DNA of 64,000 nt from Dactylonectria macrodidyma (taxonomy: Eukaryota; Ascomycota; Sordariomycetes; Hypocreales; Nectriaceae). Numbering within the stretch: the stretch's first letter is position 1; every line of letters starts with the position of its first letter. The notes under the pieces were generated by a model. It was not told the origin of the DNA, ran no database searches, and was given only the letters and a program-made list of their open reading frames with translations. The stretch is from contig JAGMUV010000033.1 in assembly GCA_020744425.1 (NCBI GenBank), positions 372,001-436,000 on the forward strand, in the 5' to 3' direction. Shown here one piece after another: positions 41,070-50,551 of the stretch. Both the position numbers and the translations under genes were made by a program.

Positions 41070-44000
41070 TCAGCCTTCGGCTGAAAAACCTCTTCTGATT
41101 GGCCAATTAGCCTGGCCTGTGCTCAACTCGTGCACGAATTGGTCGGCCACCAAAATGAAGGCCCACAAACCCCTGAGCGTTGACTAGGTAACTAGCTTGG
41201 CAAGCTCTCCAAGAGCTTTCAGGTTCTTCTTTTCTTCAATGCAATCAACATGTTGGGTTTCTAAGCACGATTCTGACTGAATAAGCCCCGTGCCCCTTGC
41301 TCCTTACACTAACCTACGTGGCGGCTGCTTCCCTTTCCGTCGAATCTATCAAATCAAACCCATCAGGTTGCTAACGGTATCTAGGTTCACATATTACCTC
41401 CGCAGCTGGCCTACCTCTCAAGATTCCTCGGCTACCCTGCCTCCGGGAAGCAATGCAGTTTCCTCCCTGATCATTCAGACCTGATCTAACTACCTCAAAG
41501 ACAACCTCTCTATCGAGATCTATTATGGTATTGGACGTAAGCCGTCGCAAAGCCTCCCTGCCCGAGTGATATCTAGCAGTCTAGGTGGGTATGAGGTGGA
41601 TATATATACGGTCAGATGGAGGACGATATACACCAGGCGGTTCGGAACTGCCGTACCTGCAAGAAAGACCTGCCCGAAGTCGAATTTCGAAGCGTCAAGG
41701 ACCCTGCGAAGCTTACAGGAGAGTGTGCTAGCTGCAGGGCACGCCGAAGGGAACGGGAAGCCGGATCCCGAGCCGCCGTTGCCGCCATGCGGAATATCGC
41801 CTTGAGGCTATCGCCACGCCGAGCCACGAAAAGGACCGATTCTCTAGCTAACCTGACGCCTCCAAGGCGGGCTGCGCCAACGCCTGCGTCTGTGCACGGC
41901 TTACAACGTCCTGCCACACCTGCCTTATTCCGTGGCCTGGCGCCCGCACTCCAGGGACTGCCTAGACCTCTGCTGGGGCCATCGACCCCAAGCGCGGTAG
42001 AGGGACCTTCCCCTATCCCTCCTACCCTTAGCCTGCCAACAGTAGTTCTGGGCACGCCGATTCCTCAAACGCCAATTCCTCAAGGCACTCTTCCAACGGC
42101 TCCTGTTGTGCTAGGCACGCCTATACCACAGGAATCGTTCCCTACCGCTCCTTCATCACTGCCACAGAGTCATCGTCGCGGCCGCTATACACGTCAAGGC
42201 GCACATGCTCAAGAGCGACAGTTTGATCAGATCGTTGATCCACGTTTTACAGCGGACCTTAACTTGCCTGCCCTTAGTGAGGAGGATCAGGCTCTTGTGC
42301 GGGAGTTCTATACTGCTCTGAACGACGATAAGATGCATAGTTGCATTCGTTGCCGGGAGCATTGGTTCGATATGAAGCGAAATAGCTTGCAAATCTGCAG
42401 CCGCTGCATTGGTCGAGACAGGGAGAGAGCCCCTGACGAGCCCTACTTCTTTAGCGCTACAAATAACCTTGACTTTGGGGAAGTCCCCGGCAATCTACCT
42501 GATCTAACGATGGTTGAGGAGATGCTGATTGCTAGGATTCACGTGCACGTGAAGGTCCTACAGGTACGTGGTGCTCAATATAAATACCGCGGCCACGTTG
42601 TCCACTTTCTTCGCAACGTTGGTAGGCTATTTGAAGAGCTCCCAGTCCTACCTGAAGAGCTAGATATCGTACTCCTGCGGCCTCCTAATATGGAGGGCGA
42701 CCCTCGCTTCCAGCAGCAGTTTGCTCGCGATTTCCGGGTACGCCGCTCATGCCTGTTGATTTGGCTGCATTACCTACAGCGCCACCACCCGGGCTATCGC
42801 GATATCGTCGTGAGGCAGGATCGCCTGCAACGGCTTCCTCTTGACGGCAGCATAGTTGATTCCGTTGCTAGCCAAGTGGCTGACATACCTGACGGCGAGG
42901 TCCCCCAAGGCCCTGTTGAGGAGGTTGTAGAAGAGGATCCTTGCGATGCCGACGCATCAGCGATCCCGAATTTGCAGGTTACCGATACCGAATTAAACGC
43001 CCTGCAGTCCCGATTCCTTCATGGTACCCCTGACCCTGAGTGTATGGCTGATCTTGAGCATATGCCGCTTGGCGCGCAGGCTCAACACCAGATGCCGTTG
43101 CCTTCTATTCGCAGGACCCCTATCAACGAATTCAACCGTTCCCAGCCGCTGTTAACGCTCGCGTTCCCTACCCTCTACCCTGACGGCAAGGCGGACTTCG
43201 TGGAGCCTCGCCTACGGAGCATCACGTACCAGGACTACCTTGCACATGCGATGAGATGGCAAGACGGACGTTTTGCCCGCCATAAGACGTGGCCATTCGT
43301 CGCCCTCAACACGCTGTTACGTGCGCAGGTCCGAAAGCGAAGCAACTACTTCGTCAAGCAACACGAAGGCCGCCGCCAAGCCCTTACACGCGCTGACCTA
43401 GAGGAAGCGATGGCTAAGCCTGACGAGCCAGAGGCTCAGGCCCTGATCCAGTCGATCACGCGCCAAGCCGCTGTAATCAGGGGCACCCGGCCGTATTGGT
43501 ATAAGCAAAGGAAGGAATTGGAAGCATATGCCTATAATCTAGGCAGGCCTGGCCTTTTCGCTACTGCAAGTGCAGCTGATTACCACTGGGAATCCCTATA
43601 CCGTCATATGCCTCGATTCCACGAGTGGCAAGCAGCTCCTGAGGCGAGCCGGATGGCCCTGTCCCGGCAATTACTGAGAGACAACGCCCACATTGCCGCT
43701 TATCACTTCCATAAGCGTTATACGCTCTTTAGAACTATTGTCCTGCTGCAGAAGTTTAATCTAACGGACTTTTGGGGTCGCTACGAGTGGCAGGGCAGGG
43801 GTTCCAGTCACCACCATGGCCTATATTGGTTAAATGGCCATCCAGACTTAGATCCTGATAATGGTCAGTCCCGAGAGCAATTCGCTCGAATCTGGGGATA
43901 TCACGTATCTGCTCTTAACCCAGAGCCTCAGCGGATACAGGCGCCTGGGGAAGGGAATCCCCTGATCAGTAATCTATTGGAGCATCCCCTTACCGTTCAG

Positions 44001-46985
44001 TTCCTATCAATGGTAGTCAACCGCGTGCAACGCCACCGATGCAACAACTACTGTATGCAGCTCAATAAGCATACCAAGCAGGTAGAGTGCCGCTTTGGAT
44101 TTCCTCACGGGCAGCGCCTCCTAGCCTCCCTTGACAAGGTTCCTCATTCTAAGCACTGGAGCTTCAGGGGCGAGCGGAACGATAGCCAGATTAACCACTA
44201 CAACCGCTTGCTTACCGTTGCGTGGCTAGCCAATACAGATGTGTCGCCCTGCACTAGCCTACAGCAGGTGATCGATTACGCAGCCAAATACTGCTCCAAG
44301 TCGGAGAAGAAAAGTGAGTCTTTTGCCCAGATTGGGAAAGCCCTGATGCCCCGGGTCAAGGACCATAACCCCCTTATTTCCTTCACGTCAAAGCTCCTAA
44401 ATCAGCTAGTTGCTGAGCGGGATTACTCAAAGCAGGAGGTTTGCCACTTGCTCCTCGGCCTGCCGTTACAGGAGGGCTCACGAACCTGCCTATATGTTGA
44501 CTGCCGTCATCCTGACAGGCATTCCCACTCCCTACGTATGGACGGAGATGAGGTTGACGAGACCCTCAATATCTATGAAAAGTACAGTCAACGCCCAGAA
44601 ACCCTAGAGGACCTAACCTACGTTTCCTTCCTCAAATACTGGAATTTCCGCTCTAGAGACCCTTCCAAGTGGAAGCAATGGCAGCCAGGAAACGTTAACG
44701 GCAGGCCTCGTGTATTAGTTTACTTCCCTCGCTATCATGCTGATCCAGAAGGTCAACAGTGGCCAGATTACTGCCGTGTAAAGCTAACATTGAACCACCC
44801 ACATCGCCGAGTTGATGAGCTTCTGACATTTGACGGCCAACTTTTCAGTTCCCACGTTGAGGCTTTCTTGCATTGTTGGCAACACCACAGTCATGGTGAT
44901 GACCATTACGGCTGGCCAAAAGAGGCTCAACTACAGCCTCAAGAGGATCAATACGAGGCTCTGCCTGTGGAGGAGGAATTTGATGACGAAGACTGGATTC
45001 GCCTCGCCGCCCTTTTACCTGACAACCCCCTTACCCAGGAAGGTCTTGACCTACTTGGCCGCCGCAATATCGACGTTAATTACGACTGGACACAGCATGT
45101 AGGTACTTATCCGGAACTTCGAGACGGCTACTGGAAAGACCTTATCGCTAGCCACCCTATAGCCAACGATGTGGAGGTCCTTGGCCCTCACTGGCGTGAC
45201 CAGCTTAACCCACAACAACGGCTCGTATACGACACCTTCATAGGCCACTTCCAGGCGCAAAATCCTACTCAAATCCTTCTCCACGTTGACGGTGGTGGTG
45301 GTACAGGCAAGTCCTTCCTTATCAAGGTGCTTTCCTCCCATCTTCAGGCGGCTGCCCTACCGAATCCTAGCCCTATTTGCCGCGTAGCGCCAACAGGCGT
45401 TGCGAGTAACCAGATACAGGGCAGCACCATACATTCGTTGCTACGTCTCCCAGTACGTGGTGCTTTTACCGACCTTCCCCCAGCCGATGCGGCCGCCCTT
45501 CAGTCCCGCCTACGGCACGTCAAGTACCTCGTTATCGATGAAAAGAGCATGCTAGGGCTTGAGCAGCTAGCGCAGATCGATTCCCGTCTACGGCAGGCCT
45601 TCCCACAGCGTAGCCTCGAGTTCTTTGGTGGCGTGAGCGTCTTGCTGGTGGGCGATTTCTTCCAGTTACCACCCGTTCGGCAAAAGCCGCTGTATTCGAC
45701 TACCGGTAGCACCAGCCTGTCTCCGCTGGAAAGGAGAGGGCAGGTGGCCTACCGGTTATTTGACCGCACCATCTTCTTGACCACGGTACAGCGCCAAACT
45801 GGCGATGATCAGGCCCAGTTCCGTCAGGCATTGCAGGAACTGCGTGAAGTTAAGTTATCTATACCGTCATGGAACCTCCTTAGTAATCGGGTACAGGCCA
45901 AGCTAACACAGAGCGAGATTGACAGCTTCAGGGCCGCTTTGCGGGTGTATTCTACAAAGGCCCGGGTCAACGAGTACAATTACGAGCATATGGTGCACCT
46001 CAACGACCCGGCAGTACAGGTGGAGGCAAAGAATCGGGGCAACGGCGCAGGGCAGGCGCCAAGCGACAACGCTGGCAACCTATCTAACAGGTTCCCTGTT
46101 GCTAAAGGCGCCAGAGTGATGCTTACGACTAACCTATGGCAGCCAGCTGGCCTAGTTGACGGCGCCCAGGGTACTGTATACGACATCGCCTGGAACGAAG
46201 GCACCAACCCATGGGAAGAACCCCCGGCGGTTATTATGGTGGATTTCGATAGCTACGACGGGCCGCCGTATCTAACAACGAACGAGGGCAGGAAAATCGT
46301 ACCCATCCTTCCAGTCACGCGTGATTTCCTAGTGGGCAACGAGACCTGCGCTCGCACGCAGTTTCCCTTGATCGTGGCATTTGCTATCACTGTTCACAAA
46401 TGCCAGAGCCTAACGAAGGATCAGATAGTTACTGACCTCGCTACACGCGACTTCCAGGCCGGTATTAGTTATGTTGCCGTCTCACGAGTTACCTCGCTGG
46501 AAGGCCTACTCCTTGAGGCGCCGTTCGACCGCCAGAGCCTCTATAACCACACGCCCACGGAAGGTTTATACGCCTGCGTTTCCTACGTACTGCGTTTGTG
46601 GCTAACTATAAGGCAGGGATGAAGATGCGCCTTGCTGACCAACAACGCCGTCAGGCTCAACAGCTGACCGATCCGCCGTATCCACCACGCTACATTGATT
46701 AAATGACGTTTTCCTATAAGCTGCAGGGAAAGGAGAAATTCGATGTACGGTATATAGTTGATTGGGCCTGTCAGAAAGTGGTAAGGGGACCCCTATGTCT
46801 ATCAGTCAACTCCCTGACTACAGGTTTGAAGTGGTTTAACAGCTGGTTACCGCCGCAGTTGAAAGGGGGGTTCTAGGGGGTTCCCCCAGGAGAATTTAAT
46901 AGCAGGTATACGGTATTTACCCTTCGGGCTGGATATTCAGCCGTTAAGTCCCTTGCCTTGGCAACTTAATGGGTGTTCGAAGTAT
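41070..46985 (+). mobile_element. Helitron, nearly complete
   Basis: The element carries one long Rep-helicase ORF. Comparison with the deletion derivative at 22300-24135 fixes its extent: homology begins near TCAGCC (41071 region, itself part of a TCAGCC/GGCTGA palindrome) and ends around GTGTTCGAAGTATTTTATA (about 46970-46987). Before the 3' end is a hairpin with CCGTTAAGT...ACTTAATGG arms. The 5'-TC start and 3' subterminal hairpin fit rolling-circle elements; a terminal CTRR is not evident, so it may be a Helentron-like variant. The right flank is Fot-like transposase sequence. Confidence 0.8.
41616..46622 (+). CDS. Helitron Rep-helicase, possible C-terminal frameshift
   Basis: The 1668-residue protein combines the functions that nick, unwind and strand-transfer a rolling-circle transposon. 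The N-terminus has CRTCKKDLPEV...CASC and a Pro-rich spacer with VVLGTPIPQTPIP repeats. A CIRC...CSRC zinc-like region (about 245-275) is followed by the Helitron N domain. The HUH motif reads SSHHHGLYWL near residue 730 (middle position His rather than a hydrophobic residue), and the tyrosine motif YAAKYCSKSEKK lies near 890. The PIF1-type helicase shows Walker A VDGGGGTGKSFLIK near 1227, VIDEKSML, GDFFQLPPV, VHKCQSLT and YVAVSRVTSLEGLL. The last 19 residues look out of frame: after PTEGL another frame continues RLRFLRTAFVANYKAGMK to a TAA at 46700-46702, so one base seems to be missing near 46567. All catalytic motifs precede this point. Start MEDDIHQ matches the deleted copy. Confidence 0.88.
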   Translation: MEDDIHQAVRNCRTCKKDLPEVEFRSVKDPAKLTGECASCRARRREREAGSRAAVAAMRNIALRLSPRRATKRTDSLANLTPPRRAAPTPASVHGLQRPATPALFRGLAPALQGLPRPLLGPSTPSAVEGPSPIPPTLSLPTVVLGTPIPQTPIPQGTLPTAPVVLGTPIPQESFPTAPSSLPQSHRRGRYTRQGAHAQERQFDQIVDPRFTADLNLPALSEEDQALVREFYTALNDDKMHSCIRCREHWFDMKRNSLQICSRCIGRDRERAPDEPYFFSATNNLDFGEVPGNLPDLTMVEEMLIARIHVHVKVLQVRGAQYKYRGHVVHFLRNVGRLFEELPVLPEELDIVLLRPPNMEGDPRFQQQFARDFRVRRSCLLIWLHYLQRHHPGYRDIVVRQDRLQRLPLDGSIVDSVASQVADIPDGEVPQGPVEEVVEEDPCDADASAIPNLQVTDTELNALQSRFLHGTPDPECMADLEHMPLGAQAQHQMPLPSIRRTPINEFNRSQPLLTLAFPTLYPDGKADFVEPRLRSITYQDYLAHAMRWQDGRFARHKTWPFVALNTLLRAQVRKRSNYFVKQHEGRRQALTRADLEEAMAKPDEPEAQALIQSITRQAAVIRGTRPYWYKQRKELEAYAYNLGRPGLFATASAADYHWESLYRHMPRFHEWQAAPEASRMALSRQLLRDNAHIAAYHFHKRYTLFRTIVLLQKFNLTDFWGRYEWQGRGSSHHHGLYWLNGHPDLDPDNGQSREQFARIWGYHVSALNPEPQRIQAPGEGNPLISNLLEHPLTVQFLSMVVNRVQRHRCNNYCMQLNKHTKQVECRFGFPHGQRLLASLDKVPHSKHWSFRGERNDSQINHYNRLLTVAWLANTDVSPCTSLQQVIDYAAKYCSKSEKKSESFAQIGKALMPRVKDHNPLISFTSKLLNQLVAERDYSKQEVCHLLLGLPLQEGSRTCLYVDCRHPDRHSHSLRMDGDEVDETLNIYEKYSQRPETLEDLTYVSFLKYWNFRSRDPSKWKQWQPGNVNGRPRVLVYFPRYHADPEGQQWPDYCRVKLTLNHPHRRVDELLTFDGQLFSSHVEAFLHCWQHHSHGDDHYGWPKEAQLQPQEDQYEALPVEEEFDDEDWIRLAALLPDNPLTQEGLDLLGRRNIDVNYDWTQHVGTYPELRDGYWKDLIASHPIANDVEVLGPHWRDQLNPQQRLVYDTFIGHFQAQNPTQILLHVDGGGGTGKSFLIKVLSSHLQAAALPNPSPICRVAPTGVASNQIQGSTIHSLLRLPVRGAFTDLPPADAAALQSRLRHVKYLVIDEKSMLGLEQLAQIDSRLRQAFPQRSLEFFGGVSVLLVGDFFQLPPVRQKPLYSTTGSTSLSPLERRGQVAYRLFDRTIFLTTVQRQTGDDQAQFRQALQELREVKLSIPSWNLLSNRVQAKLTQSEIDSFRAALRVYSTKARVNEYNYEHMVHLNDPAVQVEAKNRGNGAGQAPSDNAGNLSNRFPVAKGARVMLTTNLWQPAGLVDGAQGTVYDIAWNEGTNPWEEPPAVIMVDFDSYDGPPYLTTNEGRKIVPILPVTRDFLVGNETCARTQFPLIVAFAITVHKCQSLTKDQIVTDLATRDFQAGISYVAVSRVTSLEGLLLEAPFDRQSLYNHTPTEGLYACVSYVLRLWLTIRQG

Positions 46986-47005
46986 TTTATAATACCAGTC
47001 AGCTA

Positions 47006-48387
47006 CAGTGGGTCTCCCAAAGCTACGACACATTTTTCCGTACCCCGCTTTCCGTGATACCTTCACCAAAATCATCATCAGCTTCAACAGCCCATTGCAC
47101 CACCAATTCAAGTCAGAATGGTGTCGCAGATACATCATTCTCCTCATACGAGGACGAGGATTGTTTGGAGGTACAATTCGGGCGTTTCCGCCGTCAAAAT
47201 CGCACGCGAAGAGGGAGTTACACGGCACGCGATTTACGGCATCGTCCGGCGGTACCAAGAACAACGGAGCGGCCGCGACCAACCTAAGTGCGGCCACTCC
47301 CCTAAGCTAGGAGACCGAGAAAAAAGACAGATACTGCGAGGAATAGGTTAAGACCCTTATATCTAGATACGTGAATTAATCGAGGGGGCCAATTTGAACT
47401 GCTGTAGGAAGACTATTCTGTCGTTCCTTAGAAAGGAAGGCATTATGCATTTCCAGTCACTTATCCAGCTTTTCATCAGCGAGGCTACGGCCAGGAAACG
47501 CCTCCGCTTTGCTAGGCGATATGTGCATATATCTACTGATTTTTGGGAGTCTTGGACCTTCTCAGATGAAGTTATCGTGGCCCGAGGCGAGGGCCAAAGA
47601 CGCACTTGGTGCTTCTGTAAGCCGGTATGTCATCTCTTTGCGATTGTGACTTCCCTGACTGTTCCTAGCACGAGAGACTATTCAGACGTAATGTTCAGAC
47701 CCGTTTCACTCCAACGAGACATTCGCAGATGTTTTTCAGTACCTTCAACTATCGCAGGCGGCTTCCAATGATCCCTCTTTACGGCGACGCTGATTCTGAC
47801 TGCGGCGGCGTCACAGCGCGAGTTCTGCTTGAATGCATGCAGCAATACCTTCCTCGAATTGTCACAAGAAATAGCCGCTTTCAGCACGATAACTCACCTC
47901 TTTTTCGGTCCCGATTGATAATGCGCTGGCTGTTAAAATAGTGCGAGAACAGAAGGGCCGAGGTCATCGAGTGGCCGCCATACAGCCCGGATCTCAACCC
48001 CATAGAAAACCTATGGGCAATACTAAAAAAAAGGATCTGCGAGCGATACCCTGAGCTCTCGTACATGCCAAAGACCGATGAAGCAAAGCAACGCCTTATC
48101 GAAGCTGCAATCGAGCTATGGGAAGAGATTGAGCCGGAGGTGCTTCAAAACCTGATCTTTTCAATGAAGCGCAGGATGCAGGCTGTGGTCCGCGCAAATG
48201 GCTGGTATACGAAATATGGAGGATGCTATTAGAAACACCATTCAAAATGTTACAGATTGATATATAAATATTTAATTGACATTTATTTGAATTTGCTAGA
48301 ATTTATTGAAAATGAAGCTATCGAGTGGTGGAGGTATAGTGACACCGGGTTGACCCCGGGTGTGTCGTAACTTTCGCAGCCCCACTG
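47006..48387 (+). mobile_element. Tc1/mariner-like element
   Basis: The ends CAGTGGG[T/G]CT and a matching inward stretch AAAG[C/T]TACGACACA form inverted repeats of about 28 bp (with mismatches) at 47006 and 48387. TA lies on both sides (47004-47005 and 48388-48389). Removing the element and one TA joins Fot-like codons FTKI and ADWYY. Length 1382 bp is typical of the superfamily. Confidence 0.9.
47118..48231 (+). pseudogene. Tc1/mariner-like transposase, decayed
   Basis: The N-terminus has a Tc3-type helix-turn-helix (SAVKIAREEGVTRHAIYGIV, then RRYQEQRSG). Catalytic blocks remain in different frames: FSDEVIVARGEGQ near 47565 (first acidic block), RFQHDNSPLF near 47880 (second Asp), and VIEWPPYSPDLNPIENLWAI near 47965 (the signature before the last acidic residue). 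Stops after REKRQILRGIG and after RLIMRWLLK, plus at least two frame changes, make it inactive. It ends with WYTKYGGCY and a TAG at 48229-48231. Confidence 0.85.
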
Positions 48388-49111
48388 TATCTTCGTGAAC
48401 TCATCGATAAACCACTGTTTCTGAAGCTCTTTTCCTTTGAAAATAATTCCTGGTTTCAAAAGACGGCTATCTGCAGTCACGGCTTCGATAAAGCTAGTCC
48501 AAGCGCGGGACTGAGAGCCTTTGAGGAAGGCCTTCCTCTTGGGATCGCTACTGCCGATAACCAAGGAATCCAGGCCTAGATTCAGAATGGATTCGTGGTA
48601 TTGATAATCAAAACGATAAATACTCACCAAATCCAGCCATGATACCGCCCTCGCCAACATTAACAGTGTTCTCAGGCTTGATCCAGCCATACTCGCTCAC
48701 ACGGATATCAAAGTACCAATTGACGGCCATTGGAGTAAAAGAATTGAACCTTGCAGCCTCCTGACGTTTTCCTACCTTCCTCTTGATCTTTGGATGACGT
48801 TTTATGAACCTGGCTAGCCAGCGTACACCGATAGGCCTTTCCCGGCCTTGTTGCCTTATGAGGGCAGCGACGGTGGCGCGAACTTGACTGTGAGGAGGGG
48901 CATAGCCCAAGGCCTCTTGCCGAAGTATCCATATAACTAATCTGGCCTCCTGAGACTTGGATAATAGCTGGGCAACTCACAGTAATAATGAGGAAATAAA
49001 ACATATCATTGAATAGATAGGATGAACTAGAAGGCACTATTTTATGACTTTTTGCAATAGAACCTATTCTTTCGAATTTTGACCCCTAGGTCTAGTCGGT
49101 CTTTGAGTAGT

Positions 49112-49132
49112 TGTGTGTGTGTGTGTGTGTGT
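49112..49132. repeat. (TG)n microsatellite
   Basis: About ten TG dinucleotides in the 3' flank of the beta-rich partner gene. Confidence 0.95.
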
Positions 49133-49230
49133 TTCCACTGTACATTCTTGAGTAAGGGTCGAATCCCCAACTTCCCTCATGCAGGAATAACCCATAGTGA
49201 CGTCTCCTCCCCTTGCTTGACACCCGGCTT

Positions 49231-50214
49231 TTAATTCTTCGGCTCCTCTGATGGGAAGGACGAATACTCGCTGATGTCGCACTGATCAAGATCTCCAACA
49301 TCCTCTGCGACAACTGTGCCATCAAACCGACTGCATTCCTTCTGTGTTGCCATTTTTTCCAATGTTGCCGGATCAAAGTAGATGGGGTTATCGCTTTTCC
49401 CAACGATAGGCACCATGCTTGCCAACGGGCCTCTCCAAATGCCGTAAGAAGCATGAAGCACCAGCCGTGCCAAGAACCTTCGCCTATTCTGTGGCCTCAC
49501 AATGAGAGACAATCGCATCTCCTTGGGCACCCCAAGTTTTGAAACTGGGTTCTCGCTGACTCTCCAAATGGCCTTATGCCTGACAGGACTGCCTACCGTC
49601 GATCCGTGAACCAAAAGACGTCCCTCCTGCTCCCACGACTTCTTCTGGCTAACCTTCCCACCAGGACTGATTGCGGCCAGGCCACTTCCAGATAGCGACA
49701 GTTCGGTGGACACTTCCACGTTCGCCGTGGACACAGGCCCCTCGTAGAGTTTCGGGTACATCTCTAGAATTGCCGGCGGGCGTATATCGTCGGTATCACT
49801 ATCGTCGCTGGAGTCTTCTATGGAAAAGATGATAGGAGCATCTTCGAATGTGATTGCGATGGTGGCCTGTCTAATCCGCCAGCCCGAGCCGAGCTGCATG
49901 TTCTGGAAAGAGAACGACAGACAGAGATGATATGCGGGGAGCGTCTTATGTGTCCCGATGCGAAGGGGACGCTCCAACGTGGCAAGGAATCTAGTGCTTC
50001 GGAGCTCGTCGGCAATGATCTCGCGAGGAATGGAAGCATCTTCGATGACTGGCTTGTTGGCGGGACCGAGCAACTTCTCTCCGGATACGTCGACCGAGAT
50101 GGGGACAGACCAAGTCGATCTAGCCACTATACCGTCAATAATAGGTGGTTCTAGAGAGTTGCTCGAAGGGCCATTCCCCTCTTGGTCGCTTTGGAGTCGC
50201 GGGAATTCCGACAT
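49231..50214 (-). CDS. Beta-rich protein of unknown function, divergent partner of the TPR-CHAT gene
   Basis: I chose the start MSEFPRLQSDQEG (50214), giving 327 residues; an in-frame ATG at 50355 would add 47 residues of non-typical sequence into the shared promoter. The protein has alternating hydrophobic/polar strands (LPAYHLCLSFSFQNMQ, WRIRQATIAITFED, KEMRLSLIVRPQNRR), a Ser/Asp-rich acidic insert (EDSSDDSDTDD, about residue 155) and an acidic C-terminus. No signal peptide or membrane segment is seen. I do not recognise a named domain. It is divergently transcribed from the TPR-CHAT gene, 337 bp apart, with no lesion, which suggests joint regulation. A role as sensor, substrate or inhibitor of the CHAT protein is speculation from gene neighbourhood. 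Confidence 0.65.
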   Translation of the reverse strand: MSEFPRLQSDQEGNGPSSNSLEPPIIDGIVARSTWSVPISVDVSGEKLLGPANKPVIEDASIPREIIADELRSTRFLATLERPLRIGTHKTLPAYHLCLSFSFQNMQLGSGWRIRQATIAITFEDAPIIFSIEDSSDDSDTDDIRPPAILEMYPKLYEGPVSTANVEVSTELSLSGSGLAAISPGGKVSQKKSWEQEGRLLVHGSTVGSPVRHKAIWRVSENPVSKLGVPKEMRLSLIVRPQNRRRFLARLVLHASYGIWRGPLASMVPIVGKSDNPIYFDPATLEKMATQKECSRFDGTVVAEDVGDLDQCDISEYSSFPSEEPKN

Positions 50215-50551
50215 TTTCGAGTCGATGTAGGAACCTGAGATGGAATGTCGTGTTGCCTGCGCGAGTAACGGTTCTTTCAAGTGGAGAAATTTCAAGCTGT
50301 TTCCTACTTCCAGCCACCGAGCAGCGGTTGGCCCTGTGTCCACGGAGAAGCACATATCATAACATGGTCTGCCTGAATGTGGCGTTGGCGATACCCATTC
50401 TAGACCAAGCTAGTGCCAGCCACAGGGCCACATTGTCAGATGAAGTAACTCAATTCAATGTTTCTTCTGCGGCCGTATGTCACGGGGCGCTTTCTGAATG
50501 GACAAGACTTCAAAGGCCCCTGACAGCTGACATAGAGCTGGAAGGAGGGAC
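50215..50551. promoter_or_regulatory. Shared divergent promoter region
   Basis: The 337 bp between the start of the beta-rich gene and the first ATG of the TPR-CHAT frame must hold both promoters if those starts are right. No clear TATA box or known operator was picked out. Confidence 0.4.

Larger units (their letters stand above)
46986..48980 (-). pseudogene. Fot1-like transposase, copy 4, split by Tc1/mariner and cut by the Helitron
   Basis: From 48978 leftwards the minus strand encodes QLLSKSQEARLV, the DNA-binding region and the first Asp motif (here NVGEGGIM, so the catalytic Asp is replaced by Gly), then the intron 1 position, then exon 2 to FIDEFTKI at 48390. There a Tc1/mariner element interrupts at a TA. 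Left of it, 46986-47005 reads IADWYY, the next residues of the same exon, and then Helitron 3' sequence takes over. The 5' end is truncated at about 48978 and the 3' half is missing. Close in sequence to copy 3 (14072-15232). Confidence 0.85.

Noticed and set aside
42156..42392. Small minus-strand frames inside the Helitron and other large ORFs
   Set aside because: These are antisense shadows of a clearly conserved plus-strand protein.
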